Source of the DNA: CADEDH01 sp047974625
Lineage (GTDB): Bacteria; Actinomycetota; Acidimicrobiia; Acidimicrobiales; SZUA-35
Assembly: GCA_047974625.1 (NCBI GenBank)
Contig: JBKECK010000030.1
Coordinates: forward strand, 50,782-114,781
Direction: 5' to 3'
Length of the DNA: 64,000 nucleotides
The translations under genes and the position numbers were made by a program. Of this stretch, positions 26,217-35,755 are shown in pieces. The notes under the pieces were generated by a model. That model made no database searches, was not told the DNA's origin, and saw nothing but the letters and a program-made list of their open reading frames with translations. The first letter of the stretch is position 1. Every line of letters starts with the position of its first letter.

Positions 26217-27446
26217 ATGGCCAACGACGCGTGGATCATTGACGCTGTTCGCTCCCCCCGCGGGATCGGCAAGCCCGGGAAGGGGGCCCTCTCCCACCTT
26301 CATCCCCAGAAGGTCCTGGGCCAGGTCCTGAACGGCCTGGCCGAGCGGACCGGGATCGACACCACCGACGTGGAGGACGTGGTCACCGGCAACGGTGCCC
26401 ACTCGGGCGATCACGCCCACGACATCGGCCGGATGGCCCTGCTCGACGCCGGCTGGCCGATCACCGTCCCCGGCGTGACCCTCAACCGCTTTTGCGGTTC
26501 GGGCCAGCAGGCCGTCAGCTTCGCGGCCATGGGCGTGGGCGCCGGCCATCAGGACTTGGTGGTCGGGTGCGGGGTGGAGTCGATGAGCCGTCCCGCCCGC
26601 AACGGCACCGACGGCTTCCATGCCAACAACGAACACCTCCTGGCCACCCATCCCCAGGTGCCGCAGGGCCTGTCGGCCGACCTGATCTCGGCGGTCGACG
26701 GCTGGACCCGGGAGCAGTGCGACGAGGTGGGCCTGATCAGCCAGCAGCGGGCCAAGGTGGCCATCGACGAGGGCCGCTTCGAGCGCAGCCTGATCACGAT
26801 CCTCAACGATGACGGCACCGTCGCCCTCGACCACGACGAGTACCCGCGTCCCGAGACCACCGCCGAGGTCCTGGCCGGGTTGAACCCCAGCTTCCCGAAA
26901 CTGGACGACCACAAGATGGAGCAGTCCGACCTGACGATGCGGGAGATGATCGCCCAGAAGTACCCGGGCGTAGAGCTCACCCATATGCACCACGCCGGCA
27001 ACTCCTCCGGCGTGGTCGACGGTGCCGGAGCGGTGCTGGTCTCCTCCCCCGCCTACGCCCAGGCCCACGGCCTGACCCCGCGGGCCCGCGTGGTGATGAC
27101 CGCGGTGGCCGCCGACGAGCCGTTGATCATGCTCACCGCCCCCGGCCCAGCCGCCCTCCGCTGCCTGGACAAGGCGGGTATGACCATCGACGACATCGAT
27201 CTGGTGGAGGTGAACGAGGCGTTCGCCTCCGTGGTCCTCCGGTTCCTGGCCGACACCGGGTTCGACCGGGAGAAGGTCAACGTCAACGGCGGCGCCATCG
27301 CCCTCGGCCACCCCATCGGGGCCACCGGCTCCATGCTGATCGGCACCGTCATCGACGAGCTCGAACGGCGCGACCTCCAGACCGGCCTGGTGGCCATGTG
27401 CACCGGCGGCGGCATGGCCACGGCCACCATCGTGGAACGGATCTGA
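26217..27446 (+). CDS. acetyl-CoA C-acyltransferase (thiolase)
   Basis: Thiolases cleave 3-oxoacyl-CoA in beta-oxidation or condense acetyl-CoA units. The 409 residues have the nucleophilic Cys in NRFCGSGQQ (about residue 93), the NEAF motif, GGAIALGHPIGATGS with the catalytic His, and the second Cys in CTGGGM near the C-terminus. No acyl-CoA dehydrogenase or hydratase gene is adjacent, so degradative versus biosynthetic use cannot be told. The NYN-domain gene begins 26 nt after its stop in the same direction. Confidence 0.94.
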   Translation: MANDAWIIDAVRSPRGIGKPGKGALSHLHPQKVLGQVLNGLAERTGIDTTDVEDVVTGNGAHSGDHAHDIGRMALLDAGWPITVPGVTLNRFCGSGQQAVSFAAMGVGAGHQDLVVGCGVESMSRPARNGTDGFHANNEHLLATHPQVPQGLSADLISAVDGWTREQCDEVGLISQQRAKVAIDEGRFERSLITILNDDGTVALDHDEYPRPETTAEVLAGLNPSFPKLDDHKMEQSDLTMREMIAQKYPGVELTHMHHAGNSSGVVDGAGAVLVSSPAYAQAHGLTPRARVVMTAVAADEPLIMLTAPGPAALRCLDKAGMTIDDIDLVEVNEAFASVVLRFLADTGFDREKVNVNGGAIALGHPIGATGSMLIGTVIDELERRDLQTGLVAMCTGGGMATATIVERI

Positions 27447-27472
27447 CCGGCCCACGGCCCGAACCGCGGCCG

Positions 27473-27883
27473 GTGGCCCGCTGGCTGATCGACGGCACCA
27501 ACGTGTTCGGCTCACGGCCCGACGGGTGGTGGAACAACCGTCCGCGGGCCGCCGACAGCCTGACCCGGACCGTGGCCGAGTGGTGCCGCGGCCACGACGA
27601 CGAGGTGCTGGTGGTCTTCGACCAGCCGGTGGACGACGCCACCGTGGCCCAGAGCGGCGGCAACCTGCGGGTCGTGGTGGCCGAACGACGGGGCCGGGAC
27701 GCCGCCGACGACGTCATCGTCGGCCACGTCGACTCCTGGCAAGGTGACGGTGGGACGGCACCCCCGCCCTCCGCCCCGTCCCGGCTGGTTGTCGTCTCCT
27801 CCGACAAGGGACTGCGGGCCCGGCTTCCGTCCTGGGTCGAGCTCCGGTCAGTCGGCTCGTTCCGCCGCCTGATCGGATACTGA
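27473..27883 (+). CDS. NYN (PIN-like) domain protein, YacP-like
   Basis: This 136-residue protein has the start WLIDGTNVFGSRPDGWWNN, then VLVVFDQPVD, then DAADDVIVGH and LVVVSSDKGLRARL. This is the NYN/YacP-like PIN fold, whose conserved Asp residues (IDG, FDQ, DAADD, SDKG) form a metal-dependent RNase site. The GTG start at 27473 was preferred because it begins right at the domain; a longer frame overlaps the thiolase. It is probably co-transcribed with thiolase. The RNA target is unknown. Confidence 0.82.
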   Translation: MARWLIDGTNVFGSRPDGWWNNRPRAADSLTRTVAEWCRGHDDEVLVVFDQPVDDATVAQSGGNLRVVVAERRGRDAADDVIVGHVDSWQGDGGTAPPPSAPSRLVVVSSDKGLRARLPSWVELRSVGSFRRLIGY

Positions 27884-27936
27884 GCCGGTCGGGCACCGGG
27901 CAGGTCGGGCACTGGGGACGGGACGCCAGCTGTTGT

Positions 27937-27970
27937 TCACCGGATCGAAACCGGTGACGGAGATCACCGG
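27937..27970 (+). terminator. alternative hairpins after thiolase/NYN genes
   Basis: TCACCGG (27937-27943), CCGGTGA (27951-27957) and TCACCGG (27964-27970) let the middle arm pair with either neighbour. The position fits a terminator for the thiolase/NYN transcript; no U-run follows. Confidence 0.4.
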
Positions 27971-28180
27971 GCCGCCGCCCTCGCCGGGCCGCGGCGTCAG
28001 GATCGGGAAAGGACGGGGACCCCGGCGACCGGCTGCGACCCCGTCCCATCAGTAAAGGCGCCCGAGCCGGATGACCCGCCCCTGATCCCGATCTGAACCG
28101 GTACCTCCAGCGCCGGCCGGAGCCGTTCGCCGGCCCGCCCCGGGTCCCCGGATCCACCCATGGGGCCCGGCTGAGCTGCT

Positions 28181-28186
28181 TAGGAT
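28181..28186 (+). promoter_or_regulatory. -10 box of ppc (near-leaderless)
   Basis: TAGGAT ends 6 nt before the ppc ATG. Confidence 0.5.
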
Positions 28187-28192
28187 GGTCCG

Positions 28193-30976
28193 ATGACCGA
28201 AGGACGTTCGGGCAGCTCGGCCATCCCACCGTCGGCCATCCCACCGTCGGCCACCCCACCGTCGGGAAGGACGCCCGAGGAACGGGACCAGGCGCTACGA
28301 GCCGACGTCAGCCGGCTGGGCCGCCAGCTCGGGGCGAGCCTGGTGCGCCAGGTCGACGACGGCTTCCTCGACGTGGTGGAACAGGTGCGCCTGCGGGCCC
28401 GGGAGCTCCGGGGCCGGCCCGGCACCGCCGCCGGGCCCGACCTGGCCGCCATCCTCGGCGAGCTAGACGAGGTCACCGCCATCCAGCTCGTCCGGGCCTT
28501 CACCCTCTACTTCCACCTAGCCAACGTGGCCGAACAGGTGCACCGGGTGGAGGAGCTCAGCGTGAGCCGTGACGATCAGGGCCGCTTCCCCGAGACGGTG
28601 GCCCGGCTTCTGGCCAACGGGGTGGAACCGAAGGCGATCACCGACGTCGTCGCCCGGGCCGACTTCCGGCCCGTGTTCACCGCCCACCCCACCGAGGCGT
28701 CCCGCCGCACCATGCTCGACAAAACGGCCCTGATCTCCCGGCTCCTGGAGGAACGGCCCGTGGCCGGGGCCAACGACCAGCGCCACATCGACCGTCGCAT
28801 CGACGAGATCATCGACGGACTGTGGCAGGCCGACGAGATCCGGAGCGACAAGCCGAGCCCTTACGACGAGGCCCAGTCGATCTTCTACTACCTCGAACAG
28901 CTCGGCCACCACGGCCTGCCCGGGCTGCTCGACGACATCGCCCTCACCCTGGCCGACCTCGGGACCACCGTCGACGTGGCGCACCCGGCCATCCGCTTCG
29001 GCTCGTGGGTGGGCGGCGACCGGGACGGGAACCCGTCGGTCACCCCGATCGTCACCCTCGAGGTGCTGGAGGCCCAACGCAGCCGGGCCATCCGGTTCAT
29101 ACTCGAGGAGGTGGACGAGCTGAGCCGCGAGCTGTCGACCTCGATCCGGATCGAACCGGCCTCACCCCAGCTGCTGGCCGCCCTCGACCACTACCGGCAC
29201 GCCTTCCCCGTCCTGTTCCACTCGTTCTCGCCGGTGATCCAGGCCGAGCCGTACCGGATGCTGATGTCGGTGGCCCGGCGGCGCCTGGAGGGCGCCCTCG
29301 AAAACCCCCCGGCGGTGTTCGCCTACGCCCATCCCGACGAGCTGGCCACCGACCTCCAGCTGGCCGCCGACTCCCTGGTGGCGGCCCGGGGTGAGCGGAT
29401 CGCCGAGGGCCGCCTGCGCCGGGTCCGGTCCCTGCTGGCCACCTTCGGTTTCCACCTGGCCACCCTAGACATCCGCGAGCACGCCACCCGCCACCACGAC
29501 AGCCTCAACCGCCTGTTCGCCGCCACCGGGGTGTCCTACCCGACCGGCGACCGAGACGGGCGGATCGCCCTGCTCACCACGGAACTGGGCAGCCGCCGCC
29601 CCTTGGCCCCTCCGGGCGCCCCGGTACCGGACGCCGACGCCCTCGACCTGTTCCGCACCCTTCGCCTGGCCATGGACCGCTACGGCGACGCGGTGGTGGG
29701 GAGCTACATCGTGTCGATGACCCGGGGGATCGACGACATCCTGGCCGCGGCGGTCCTGGCCCGGGAGGTCGGGCTTGTCGACCTTCCCCACCGGGTCGCC
29801 CGGCTCGACATCGTGCCCCTGTTCGAGACGATCGACGACCTCCGGTCGCTGGAGGCCACGGTCGACGGCCTGCTCGCGTGCCCCCCGTTCCGGGAGCTGG
29901 TGCGGCTGCGCCACGACCGACTCGAGGTCATGGTCGGCTACTCCGACTCCAACAAGGACGGCGGGATCACCACCTCCCAGTGGGAGATCCACAAGGCCCT
30001 GCGGGTCCTGCGGCGCCTCGGTGAACGCCACCAGGTGCGGATCCGGGTCTTCCACGGCCGCGGCGGAACCGTGGGCCGCGGCGGTGGGCCCACCAACGCC
30101 GCCCTTCTGTCCCAACCCGCCGGGGTGCTCGACGGTGAGGTCAAGATCACCGAGCAGGGCGAGGTCATCGCCGACAAGTACGGCCTGCCGGAACTGGCAC
30201 GGCGCAACCTCGACCTCGGCTTCTCCGCCCTGGTGGAGGCGTCGGTGGCCCACCACGAGTCGGTGCTTGACCCGGCCCTGCAGATGCGGTGGTCGGCGGT
30301 CATGGAGGCGATGTCGGCCGCGGCCTTCGCCGCCTACCGGGAGCTGATCACCACCGAGGGCCTCGTCGAGTACTTCCTGGAGGCCACGCCGGTGGACGAG
30401 CTGGCCGCCCTCAACATCGGGTCCCGTCCCGCCCGGCGCTCCGGGGCGTCGTCGGGGATCGACGACCTCCGGGCGATCCCCTGGGTCTTCGGTTGGATGC
30501 AGTCCCGCCAGATCGTCCCCGGCTGGTTCGGGGTGGGCAGCGGTCTGGACGCCGTCACCCGGGCCGGGCACGGCGAGGACCTGCGTCGGATGAGGTCCGA
30601 GTGGCCGTTCTTCGCCACCTTCCTGTCCAACGTGGAGATGACGTTGGCCAAGACCGACCTGACCATCGCCGGCCGCTACGTGGAACGACTCGTCGACCCC
30701 GGCCGTCACCATGTGTTCGAGCGGATCGTCGAGGAGCACCAGCGCACGGTGGCCGCGGTCGAGGCCCTCAACGGCGGCCTGCTGACCGACCTGCCGGTCC
30801 TGGCCCGCACCCTGGGCGTCCGCAACGCCTACCTGGACCCGATCCACCTCCTGCAGGTGGAGATGCTGGTCCGCGACCGGGACCGTCAGCGCAGCGCTCA
30901 GCAGGTCCGCCGGACCACCCGGGCCCTGCTGTTGAGCGTGAACGGGATCGCCGCCGGGCTCCGCAACACCGGCTGA
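28193..30976 (+). CDS. ppc: phosphoenolpyruvate carboxylase
   Basis: This anaplerotic enzyme makes oxaloacetate from PEP and bicarbonate. The 927 residues carry the catalytic His in FTAHPTEASRRT (161-172), GGDRDGNPSVTP, GYSDSNKDGG (near 581) with the catalytic Lys, FHGRGGTVGRGGGP (near 620) and the characteristic C-terminal end IAAGLRNTG. The first about 30 residues are an unusual Ser/Pro extension made by a 15-bp tandem repeat (AIPPS units). Everything from the helix EERDQALRADV onward aligns with the family. Confidence 0.97.
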   Translation: MTEGRSGSSAIPPSAIPPSATPPSGRTPEERDQALRADVSRLGRQLGASLVRQVDDGFLDVVEQVRLRARELRGRPGTAAGPDLAAILGELDEVTAIQLVRAFTLYFHLANVAEQVHRVEELSVSRDDQGRFPETVARLLANGVEPKAITDVVARADFRPVFTAHPTEASRRTMLDKTALISRLLEERPVAGANDQRHIDRRIDEIIDGLWQADEIRSDKPSPYDEAQSIFYYLEQLGHHGLPGLLDDIALTLADLGTTVDVAHPAIRFGSWVGGDRDGNPSVTPIVTLEVLEAQRSRAIRFILEEVDELSRELSTSIRIEPASPQLLAALDHYRHAFPVLFHSFSPVIQAEPYRMLMSVARRRLEGALENPPAVFAYAHPDELATDLQLAADSLVAARGERIAEGRLRRVRSLLATFGFHLATLDIREHATRHHDSLNRLFAATGVSYPTGDRDGRIALLTTELGSRRPLAPPGAPVPDADALDLFRTLRLAMDRYGDAVVGSYIVSMTRGIDDILAAAVLAREVGLVDLPHRVARLDIVPLFETIDDLRSLEATVDGLLACPPFRELVRLRHDRLEVMVGYSDSNKDGGITTSQWEIHKALRVLRRLGERHQVRIRVFHGRGGTVGRGGGPTNAALLSQPAGVLDGEVKITEQGEVIADKYGLPELARRNLDLGFSALVEASVAHHESVLDPALQMRWSAVMEAMSAAAFAAYRELITTEGLVEYFLEATPVDELAALNIGSRPARRSGASSGIDDLRAIPWVFGWMQSRQIVPGWFGVGSGLDAVTRAGHGEDLRRMRSEWPFFATFLSNVEMTLAKTDLTIAGRYVERLVDPGRHHVFERIVEEHQRTVAAVEALNGGLLTDLPVLARTLGVRNAYLDPIHLLQVEMLVRDRDRQRSAQQVRRTTRALLLSVNGIAAGLRNTG
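28217..28261. repeat. 15-bp triplicate at the ppc 5' end
   Basis: tcggccatcccaccg occurs twice exactly and a third time with one change, coding AIPPS-AIPPS-ATPPS in frame. Confidence 0.9.
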
Positions 30977-31110
30977 GCCGAGACCGGGGTCGCCCGGCTT
31001 GGTTGGTAGGGTCAGGGCTCCCGGCGTGCAGGTCGCCGCCGGGACGAATCGGGGCGACCGTAGACGGATCGTCGTCCGCCGTCGCTTCATCGACGACAGG
31101 GGAGCTACCA

Positions 31111-31899
31111 ATGGTGGAGTTCGCGTCCTACGAGCCTGGCACGCCGTGCTGGGTGGACCTCATGTCGGGAGACGTCGACGCGTCGATGGCCTTCTACAAG
31201 GCGGTGTTCGGCTGGGACGCCGCCGAGCGCTTCGACGACGACGGCAACCGGATCTACGTCGAGTTCCAGCGGGACGGTAAACCGCTGGCCGGCCTGGGGG
31301 GACTCCCCCCGGGGGCGGACGGCATGCCGTCCACCTGGAACACCTATATCGCGGTGGACGACGCCGAAGCGGTACAGACCCGCATCACCGACGCCGGCGG
31401 CGCGGTGATGTTGCCGGTCATGCAGGTCATGGCGGCCGGCAGGATGGGCGTCTATACCGACCCGACGGGCGCCGTCTTCTCGACCTGGGAGGCGGGTGAG
31501 CACTGGGGCAGCGCCATCGTGAACGAGCCCAGCACCTATTCGTGGAACGAACTGCTTAGCCGGGACGTGGCCAAGGCCAAGGCCTTCTACACCGAGGTCT
31601 TCGGCTGGAGCTACGACGAGCACGACATGGGTCCCATGGGCACCTACACCCTCATCGAGGGCGGTGGGAACGGCGGCCTCGGCGGGATGATGACCATGCC
31701 GGCCGAGCTTCCCCCGATGGTGCCCAACCACTGGATGGTCTACTTCACCGTGGCCGACATCGCGGCTGCGCTCGAAGCGGTGAAGAACGCCGGTGGCCAG
31801 GTGGCCCAGGAGCCGATGAGTGCGGCCGGGGTCGGCACCTTCGCCGTGATCCACGACCCGGTCGGGGCGAGCTTCTCCATCCTCCAGCCCGACGACTGA
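31111..31899 (+). CDS. tandem VOC (glyoxalase/bleomycin-resistance fold) protein
   Basis: 262 residues made of two VOC modules. The first runs from CWVDLMSGDVDASMAFYKAVFGW to FSTWEAGEH; the second from SWNELLSRDVAKAKAFYTEVFGW to FSILQPDD. The repeat of FY-x-x-VFGW is plain. Proteins of this type (sometimes called CFP-30B-like) are common in Actinobacteria; the substrate is unknown. The ATG at 31111 has GGGGAG 8 nt upstream; reading further 5' gives an antisense-like extension over ppc. About 100 bases before it, TAGGGT near 31008 may be its -10 box. Confidence 0.86.
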   Translation: MVEFASYEPGTPCWVDLMSGDVDASMAFYKAVFGWDAAERFDDDGNRIYVEFQRDGKPLAGLGGLPPGADGMPSTWNTYIAVDDAEAVQTRITDAGGAVMLPVMQVMAAGRMGVYTDPTGAVFSTWEAGEHWGSAIVNEPSTYSWNELLSRDVAKAKAFYTEVFGWSYDEHDMGPMGTYTLIEGGGNGGLGGMMTMPAELPPMVPNHWMVYFTVADIAAALEAVKNAGGQVAQEPMSAAGVGTFAVIHDPVGASFSILQPDD

Positions 31900-31982
31900 G
31901 CCGGGCTCGGCGACCAGCTCCGGCCCAGGCCCCGACGCCGGTTGGCACACCCAACCGGCGCGGCCTGGGCGGTCGCGACCGG

Positions 31983-31988
31983 TATGGT
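31983..31988 (+). promoter_or_regulatory. -10 box of small lipoprotein gene (near-leaderless)
   Basis: TATGGT ends 8 nt before the ATG. Confidence 0.45.
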
Positions 31989-31996
31989 TGTCGGCC

Positions 31997-32398
31997 ATGC
32001 TCCGACGCCCCACTCGACTCCTCGCCACCCTGGTCGCGGCCCTCGGCCTCCTCGCCGCCGGCTGTGGTGACGACAACGCCGCCGACTTCTGCGACCACGC
32101 CAACGCCAGTCAGGAGGAGCTCGACGGCGTCGACCCGGCGGCCTTCCAGGGCGACCCAGCCGGTGTCCTGGACGTGATGATCAACGCGTACTCCGGGTTC
32201 GACTTCCCCGAGGAGCAGCAGGCCAACGCCGATCTGGTGATCGGCACCCTGGAGCAGACCAAGACCGACGTAGAGGCCGATCCCGAGAACGCCCAGGCCA
32301 CCCTCACCACCATGTTCACCAACACCGAGGTCGCCACCGCGGCTGACGAGCTCAGTAACTACATCGTTGACCGCTGCGGGCTGGAAGAAGCCGAGTAG
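31997..32398 (+). CDS. small putative lipoprotein
   Basis: 133 residues with a signal peptide ending in lipobox LLAAGC (Cys about residue 22). The mature part is acidic and mostly helical, with one Cys near each end (DFCDHA, DRCGLEE) that could pair. No family recognised. It would sit on the outer face of the cytoplasmic membrane. The ATG at 31997 was preferred to a TTG 9 nt upstream. Confidence 0.75.
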   Translation: MLRRPTRLLATLVAALGLLAAGCGDDNAADFCDHANASQEELDGVDPAAFQGDPAGVLDVMINAYSGFDFPEEQQANADLVIGTLEQTKTDVEADPENAQATLTTMFTNTEVATAADELSNYIVDRCGLEEAE

Positions 32399-32662
32399 TT
32401 CGGGCCCGGGCCACCCCGCCGTGGACGGTTACCGCGCCGTTCCTCCCCCGCCCGTTCGTCACGACTCGCCGTGATCGGCTTCCGCTCCCTCTCCCCGCTG
32501 GGCCTGCCCGCCCGGGGCTCCACCGAGGTTCCCACCACCAGCCCCGCGTCTCTTGTCCCCCGAACAGGGGTTGCGATCGATCCGGTTGCGGTCGTTCCCT
32601 TCGTCAGCCGTCAACCGGTGACCTATTGTGAAGGTCCCGGATCGCCGCCCGAGGACGGATCG
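32399..32662. other. region upstream of the helicase-like gene
   Basis: Open in the helicase frame from a GTG at 32471, but from about 32524 on the third codon positions lose the strong G/C bias of the genes around, so much of it is probably non-coding. TATTGT at 32624-32629 could be a -10 box. Confidence 0.45.
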
Positions 32663-35600
32663 TTGCCCCAACCACATCACCGCGCCTTTTCGTCGGTGAC
32701 CGAGGCCTTGCGCTGGCGGGTGGACCAGGCTCGAAACAGCTCAGGTCCCCCGGCCGGCGACATAGACCTTGGTCCCGTCCATCGTGTCCAGGGCGCGCCG
32801 GTCCGATTCACGGTGGGCGTGGGCACGGTGTTGTTCGACCCGCTCCGGCACCGCCGGCTGGGCATCCGCTTCGACGACGACCTGGTCCCGATCACCCGGG
32901 TGGTGAAGACCGGACCGGCCATGACGGTCGAGATCGCCGAGCCCGTCGACCGGTCGGGGGGTCGTCTGGTGGCTGGGGACGACTCCGAGGCCACCTGGCA
33001 GGAGGTCCTGGAACTGCTCTCCGAGCAGGTCCGGCCCGGCCTGGCCGACGCGGTGATGGCGGCCGGCTTCGATCCCGCCCCCGATCCCGTATCGGTCACT
33101 TCGGAACTGACCGAGGAACAGCGACGGGTCGTGGCCGCCGTCCTCGGTGACGGCCTTCAGGGGGTGTGGAGCCTTCCGGGTACCGGCCGCACGACCGCCA
33201 TCGCCGAGGCCGTGGCCAAGGCACTACGGTCCGGGGACTCGATGCTCCTGACCTCCAACGACGATCAGGCCCTCGACGACGTTCTGGCCCGGCTCACGGC
33301 CACCAACACGATCGACACCGGCACCGTGGTGCGGATCGGCCCGGCCCGGTGCGACGAGCTCATCGACCACCCGGACCTGTCCCTCAGTTCACTCGTGGCC
33401 CAGTTCCGCCGGCCGTTGCAGCAACGCCTCGACCAGATCGACGCCGAGCTGGCCGCCCTGGACCACGACCCGATCCAGACCGAATGGGCCCAGGTCAGCG
33501 GGATCCTGGACCGTTGCGGGGTGGACGAGATGCTGGCCGCCCAACGGCGCATCGCCAACCGCCACCGGGCCGAACTGGTGCGAGCGGAGCTGGACCGCCT
33601 GGGTCGGATGGTCGACCAGCTCGCCGAGACCGAGGTTGCGGCCCGGGGCCGCCGGGACGCCGCCGAGCAGGACCTCGACGTGCCCGCGGCCGAACTGTGG
33701 CGGCAGATCGAGGCCGAGGCCCGGCTCGACGACGAGGCCGCGGCCCAGACCGAGCTCCGCCGGCAGGAAACCCAGGCCAGTCAGCGGAGCCTCGACCTGG
33801 CCATCCAGCGCCTTCACGCCGTGCCCACCTACCGGCTCATCGAGCGGCACCGGGCCAACGCCGAGGTGGAGGCCGAGCAGGCCGAACGGAACCGGCGGGA
33901 GGCCCGCTGGTCGGAGGAGGCCACCGCCTTCAACGCCAGCCACGACGCGTACCTCAGCCGCCGGGCCGAGCTCGAGTCCCGGCTGCCCGCGGACCGTGGC
34001 TCGTCGTGGTGGCGGGACGCGACCCGGCGCCATCGGGCCGCCGGTGAGGAACTGGAGCGTTGCCGGTCCACCCGGGTGGAGCTCGACGGGGCGATCGACC
34101 GGGCCCAGGAGGCCCTGAGGTCGGCCGAGCTGGAACCCCCGACCGACGACGACATCGAGCTGATGGAACGGATCGCCCCCCAGCTCCCCGCCCTGCGCCA
34201 GCGTCAGGCCGAGCTCGACGCCGACTACCGCGATCAGCAGGCCCGCCGGGCCGACCTGCGGGCCGAGCGGACCGAGCTGGAGGCCGCGGTCGAGGGCGCC
34301 GTGACCCGGATCATCGACGGGGCCAAGGTCATCGTGCTGCCGGTCGCCGCCATCCCCCGCATCCCAGCGGTCCACAATCGCCGTTTCGACGCCGTCGTGG
34401 TGGACGAGGCCACCGACATCGACCTCTCCCTCCTGGTCCTGACGGCCACCTTGGCCGATCGGGGGATGACCTTGTTCGTCGACCCGACCCGGCCCGATCC
34501 GAGCCTCGAGCCCCGCCCCGGCCGGTTCTCGGTGTCCTCCGACGGCCTGTCCGGCGAGGCCCGGCGGTGGCTATCCATCACCCCGGCCGAGCACTTCGGG
34601 CTCCGGACCCTGGCCGACGGCGACGACCGCACCGGGTTCGTCTACCTGTCGCGCCAGTTCCGCTACACCCCCACCGTCGAGGCCCTGCTGAACCACACCG
34701 TGGCCGGCCAACGCCTGTGGGCCGACGGGCCGCCACCGGCCCCGTTCGACGACGGTGCCGGTGAGGTGGTGGTGGTCGATACCACCACCGTGCGCCGGGA
34801 ACACGACCGGCCCGGGCCCGAGGGCGACGACGTCCGCGCCGCCCTCGACATCGCCCTCATGATCCGCCTGGCCGAGCTCCACCGCGACCGTACGGTGGCC
34901 CTGGTCACCAGTGACGCGCACCAGGCCCGACGGCTCGAAGCGGTGGTCGCCGACCTCGACCTGGAACCGCGGGTCCGGGCCGGAACCCCGGCCGCCCTGG
35001 CCGGTGGATGGTTCGACGTCGTGGTCATCGACACTGAACCGGGGGTCGCCACCCCGGATCCGCGCCCGGCCACCGGCACCGGGTCGATCGGACCGGATGG
35101 GACCGCCGACCACACCTTCGACTTCGCTGCCGCTCTCACCCTCTCCTCCGGCCGGGTGTACCTGCTCGGGCCGCCACCCGCCGAACCGGTCCAGGCCCTG
35201 CTCGACCAGGCCGACGGCTCGGCCACCGGCACCATCGAGGCCGGCGACCTGGTGGACGACGAGCGGGTCAACCGCCAACGTCGGTCCATCGGCACCACAC
35301 CGGGTGGCCTGACGAAACTGGTCGCCGTGCACCCGAAGGCGGCCAGCTACCACCGGGTCGAGAATCTGGTGGCCGAGAGCCGGTCCGGGGTGGACGTCTG
35401 GTCGCCGAGCGTCGGCCTCCGACGGGTCCGCACCCTCGGCCCGGCCTGGATCCGCGCCGCCCGCGGGGGCATCGTGGCCGCCACGGTACGGCCGCCGCGG
35501 ACCGACGACGCCCGGGCCGGCCAGGAGGCACTGACCCGGCTCGGCGCCTCCGTCCGCATCCGACCCGATCTGGACCGGTGCCTGGTGGTCCTGGACGGTC

Positions 35601-35710
35601 GTACGGTCCTGTGGGGCAGCGTCGACGTCCTGGCCGCCAACCGGAACTCGACGGTCATGGTGGAGATCGAATCACCCGGCCTGGCCGAACTGCTCCTGTC
35701 CGGGCACTGA
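32663..35710 (+). CDS. degenerate SF1-helicase / PLD-like fusion protein
   Basis: Roughly 1015 residues with the layout of an UPF1/AAA_11-type helicase ending in a phospholipase-D-like domain. Motif I is LPGTGRTTAI (Lys changed to Arg). A long coiled-coil insertion of about 300 residues follows. Motif II is VVDEATDID, and LSRQFRYTPTVEALLN matches the QYRMHP-type motif. Motif V (AALAGGWFDVVVID) and motif VI (AALTLSSGRVYLLG) lack their usual Gln and Arg. The end (SPSVGLRRVRTLGPAW... VVLDGRTVLWGSVDVL) matches PLDc_2, but the HxK of HKD reads D-R-C. So ATP- and nuclease-site residues are changed throughout an intact frame. The TTG start (GAGGA 7 nt upstream) is tentative; a GTG at 32471 is the alternative. 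The helicase-PLD fusion recalls type II Mokosh anti-phage proteins. Confidence 0.75.
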   Translation: MPQPHHRAFSSVTEALRWRVDQARNSSGPPAGDIDLGPVHRVQGAPVRFTVGVGTVLFDPLRHRRLGIRFDDDLVPITRVVKTGPAMTVEIAEPVDRSGGRLVAGDDSEATWQEVLELLSEQVRPGLADAVMAAGFDPAPDPVSVTSELTEEQRRVVAAVLGDGLQGVWSLPGTGRTTAIAEAVAKALRSGDSMLLTSNDDQALDDVLARLTATNTIDTGTVVRIGPARCDELIDHPDLSLSSLVAQFRRPLQQRLDQIDAELAALDHDPIQTEWAQVSGILDRCGVDEMLAAQRRIANRHRAELVRAELDRLGRMVDQLAETEVAARGRRDAAEQDLDVPAAELWRQIEAEARLDDEAAAQTELRRQETQASQRSLDLAIQRLHAVPTYRLIERHRANAEVEAEQAERNRREARWSEEATAFNASHDAYLSRRAELESRLPADRGSSWWRDATRRHRAAGEELERCRSTRVELDGAIDRAQEALRSAELEPPTDDDIELMERIAPQLPALRQRQAELDADYRDQQARRADLRAERTELEAAVEGAVTRIIDGAKVIVLPVAAIPRIPAVHNRRFDAVVVDEATDIDLSLLVLTATLADRGMTLFVDPTRPDPSLEPRPGRFSVSSDGLSGEARRWLSITPAEHFGLRTLADGDDRTGFVYLSRQFRYTPTVEALLNHTVAGQRLWADGPPPAPFDDGAGEVVVVDTTTVRREHDRPGPEGDDVRAALDIALMIRLAELHRDRTVALVTSDAHQARRLEAVVADLDLEPRVRAGTPAALAGGWFDVVVIDTEPGVATPDPRPATGTGSIGPDGTADHTFDFAAALTLSSGRVYLLGPPPAEPVQALLDQADGSATGTIEAGDLVDDERVNRQRRSIGTTPGGLTKLVAVHPKAASYHRVENLVAESRSGVDVWSPSVGLRRVRTLGPAWIRAARGGIVAATVRPPRTDDARAGQEALTRLGASVRIRPDLDRCLVVLDGRTVLWGSVDVLAANRNSTVMVEIESPGLAELLLSGH

Positions 35711-35755
35711 CCCGGCCCCGGCCCCCGGGGGGACCCCCGAGCCCGGCGACCGCCG

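Larger units (their letters stand above)
27884..28192. other. intergenic region before ppc
   Basis: 309 bases with a set of three alternating 7-nt arms able to form two mutually exclusive hairpins (27937-27970), then no recognised feature until the ppc -10 box. Confidence 0.6.

Noticed and set aside
32663..35710. Active defence gene in a defence island
   Set aside because: No neighbouring restriction, toxin, integrase or other defence genes, and catalytic residues are altered; kept only as a Mokosh-like architecture.
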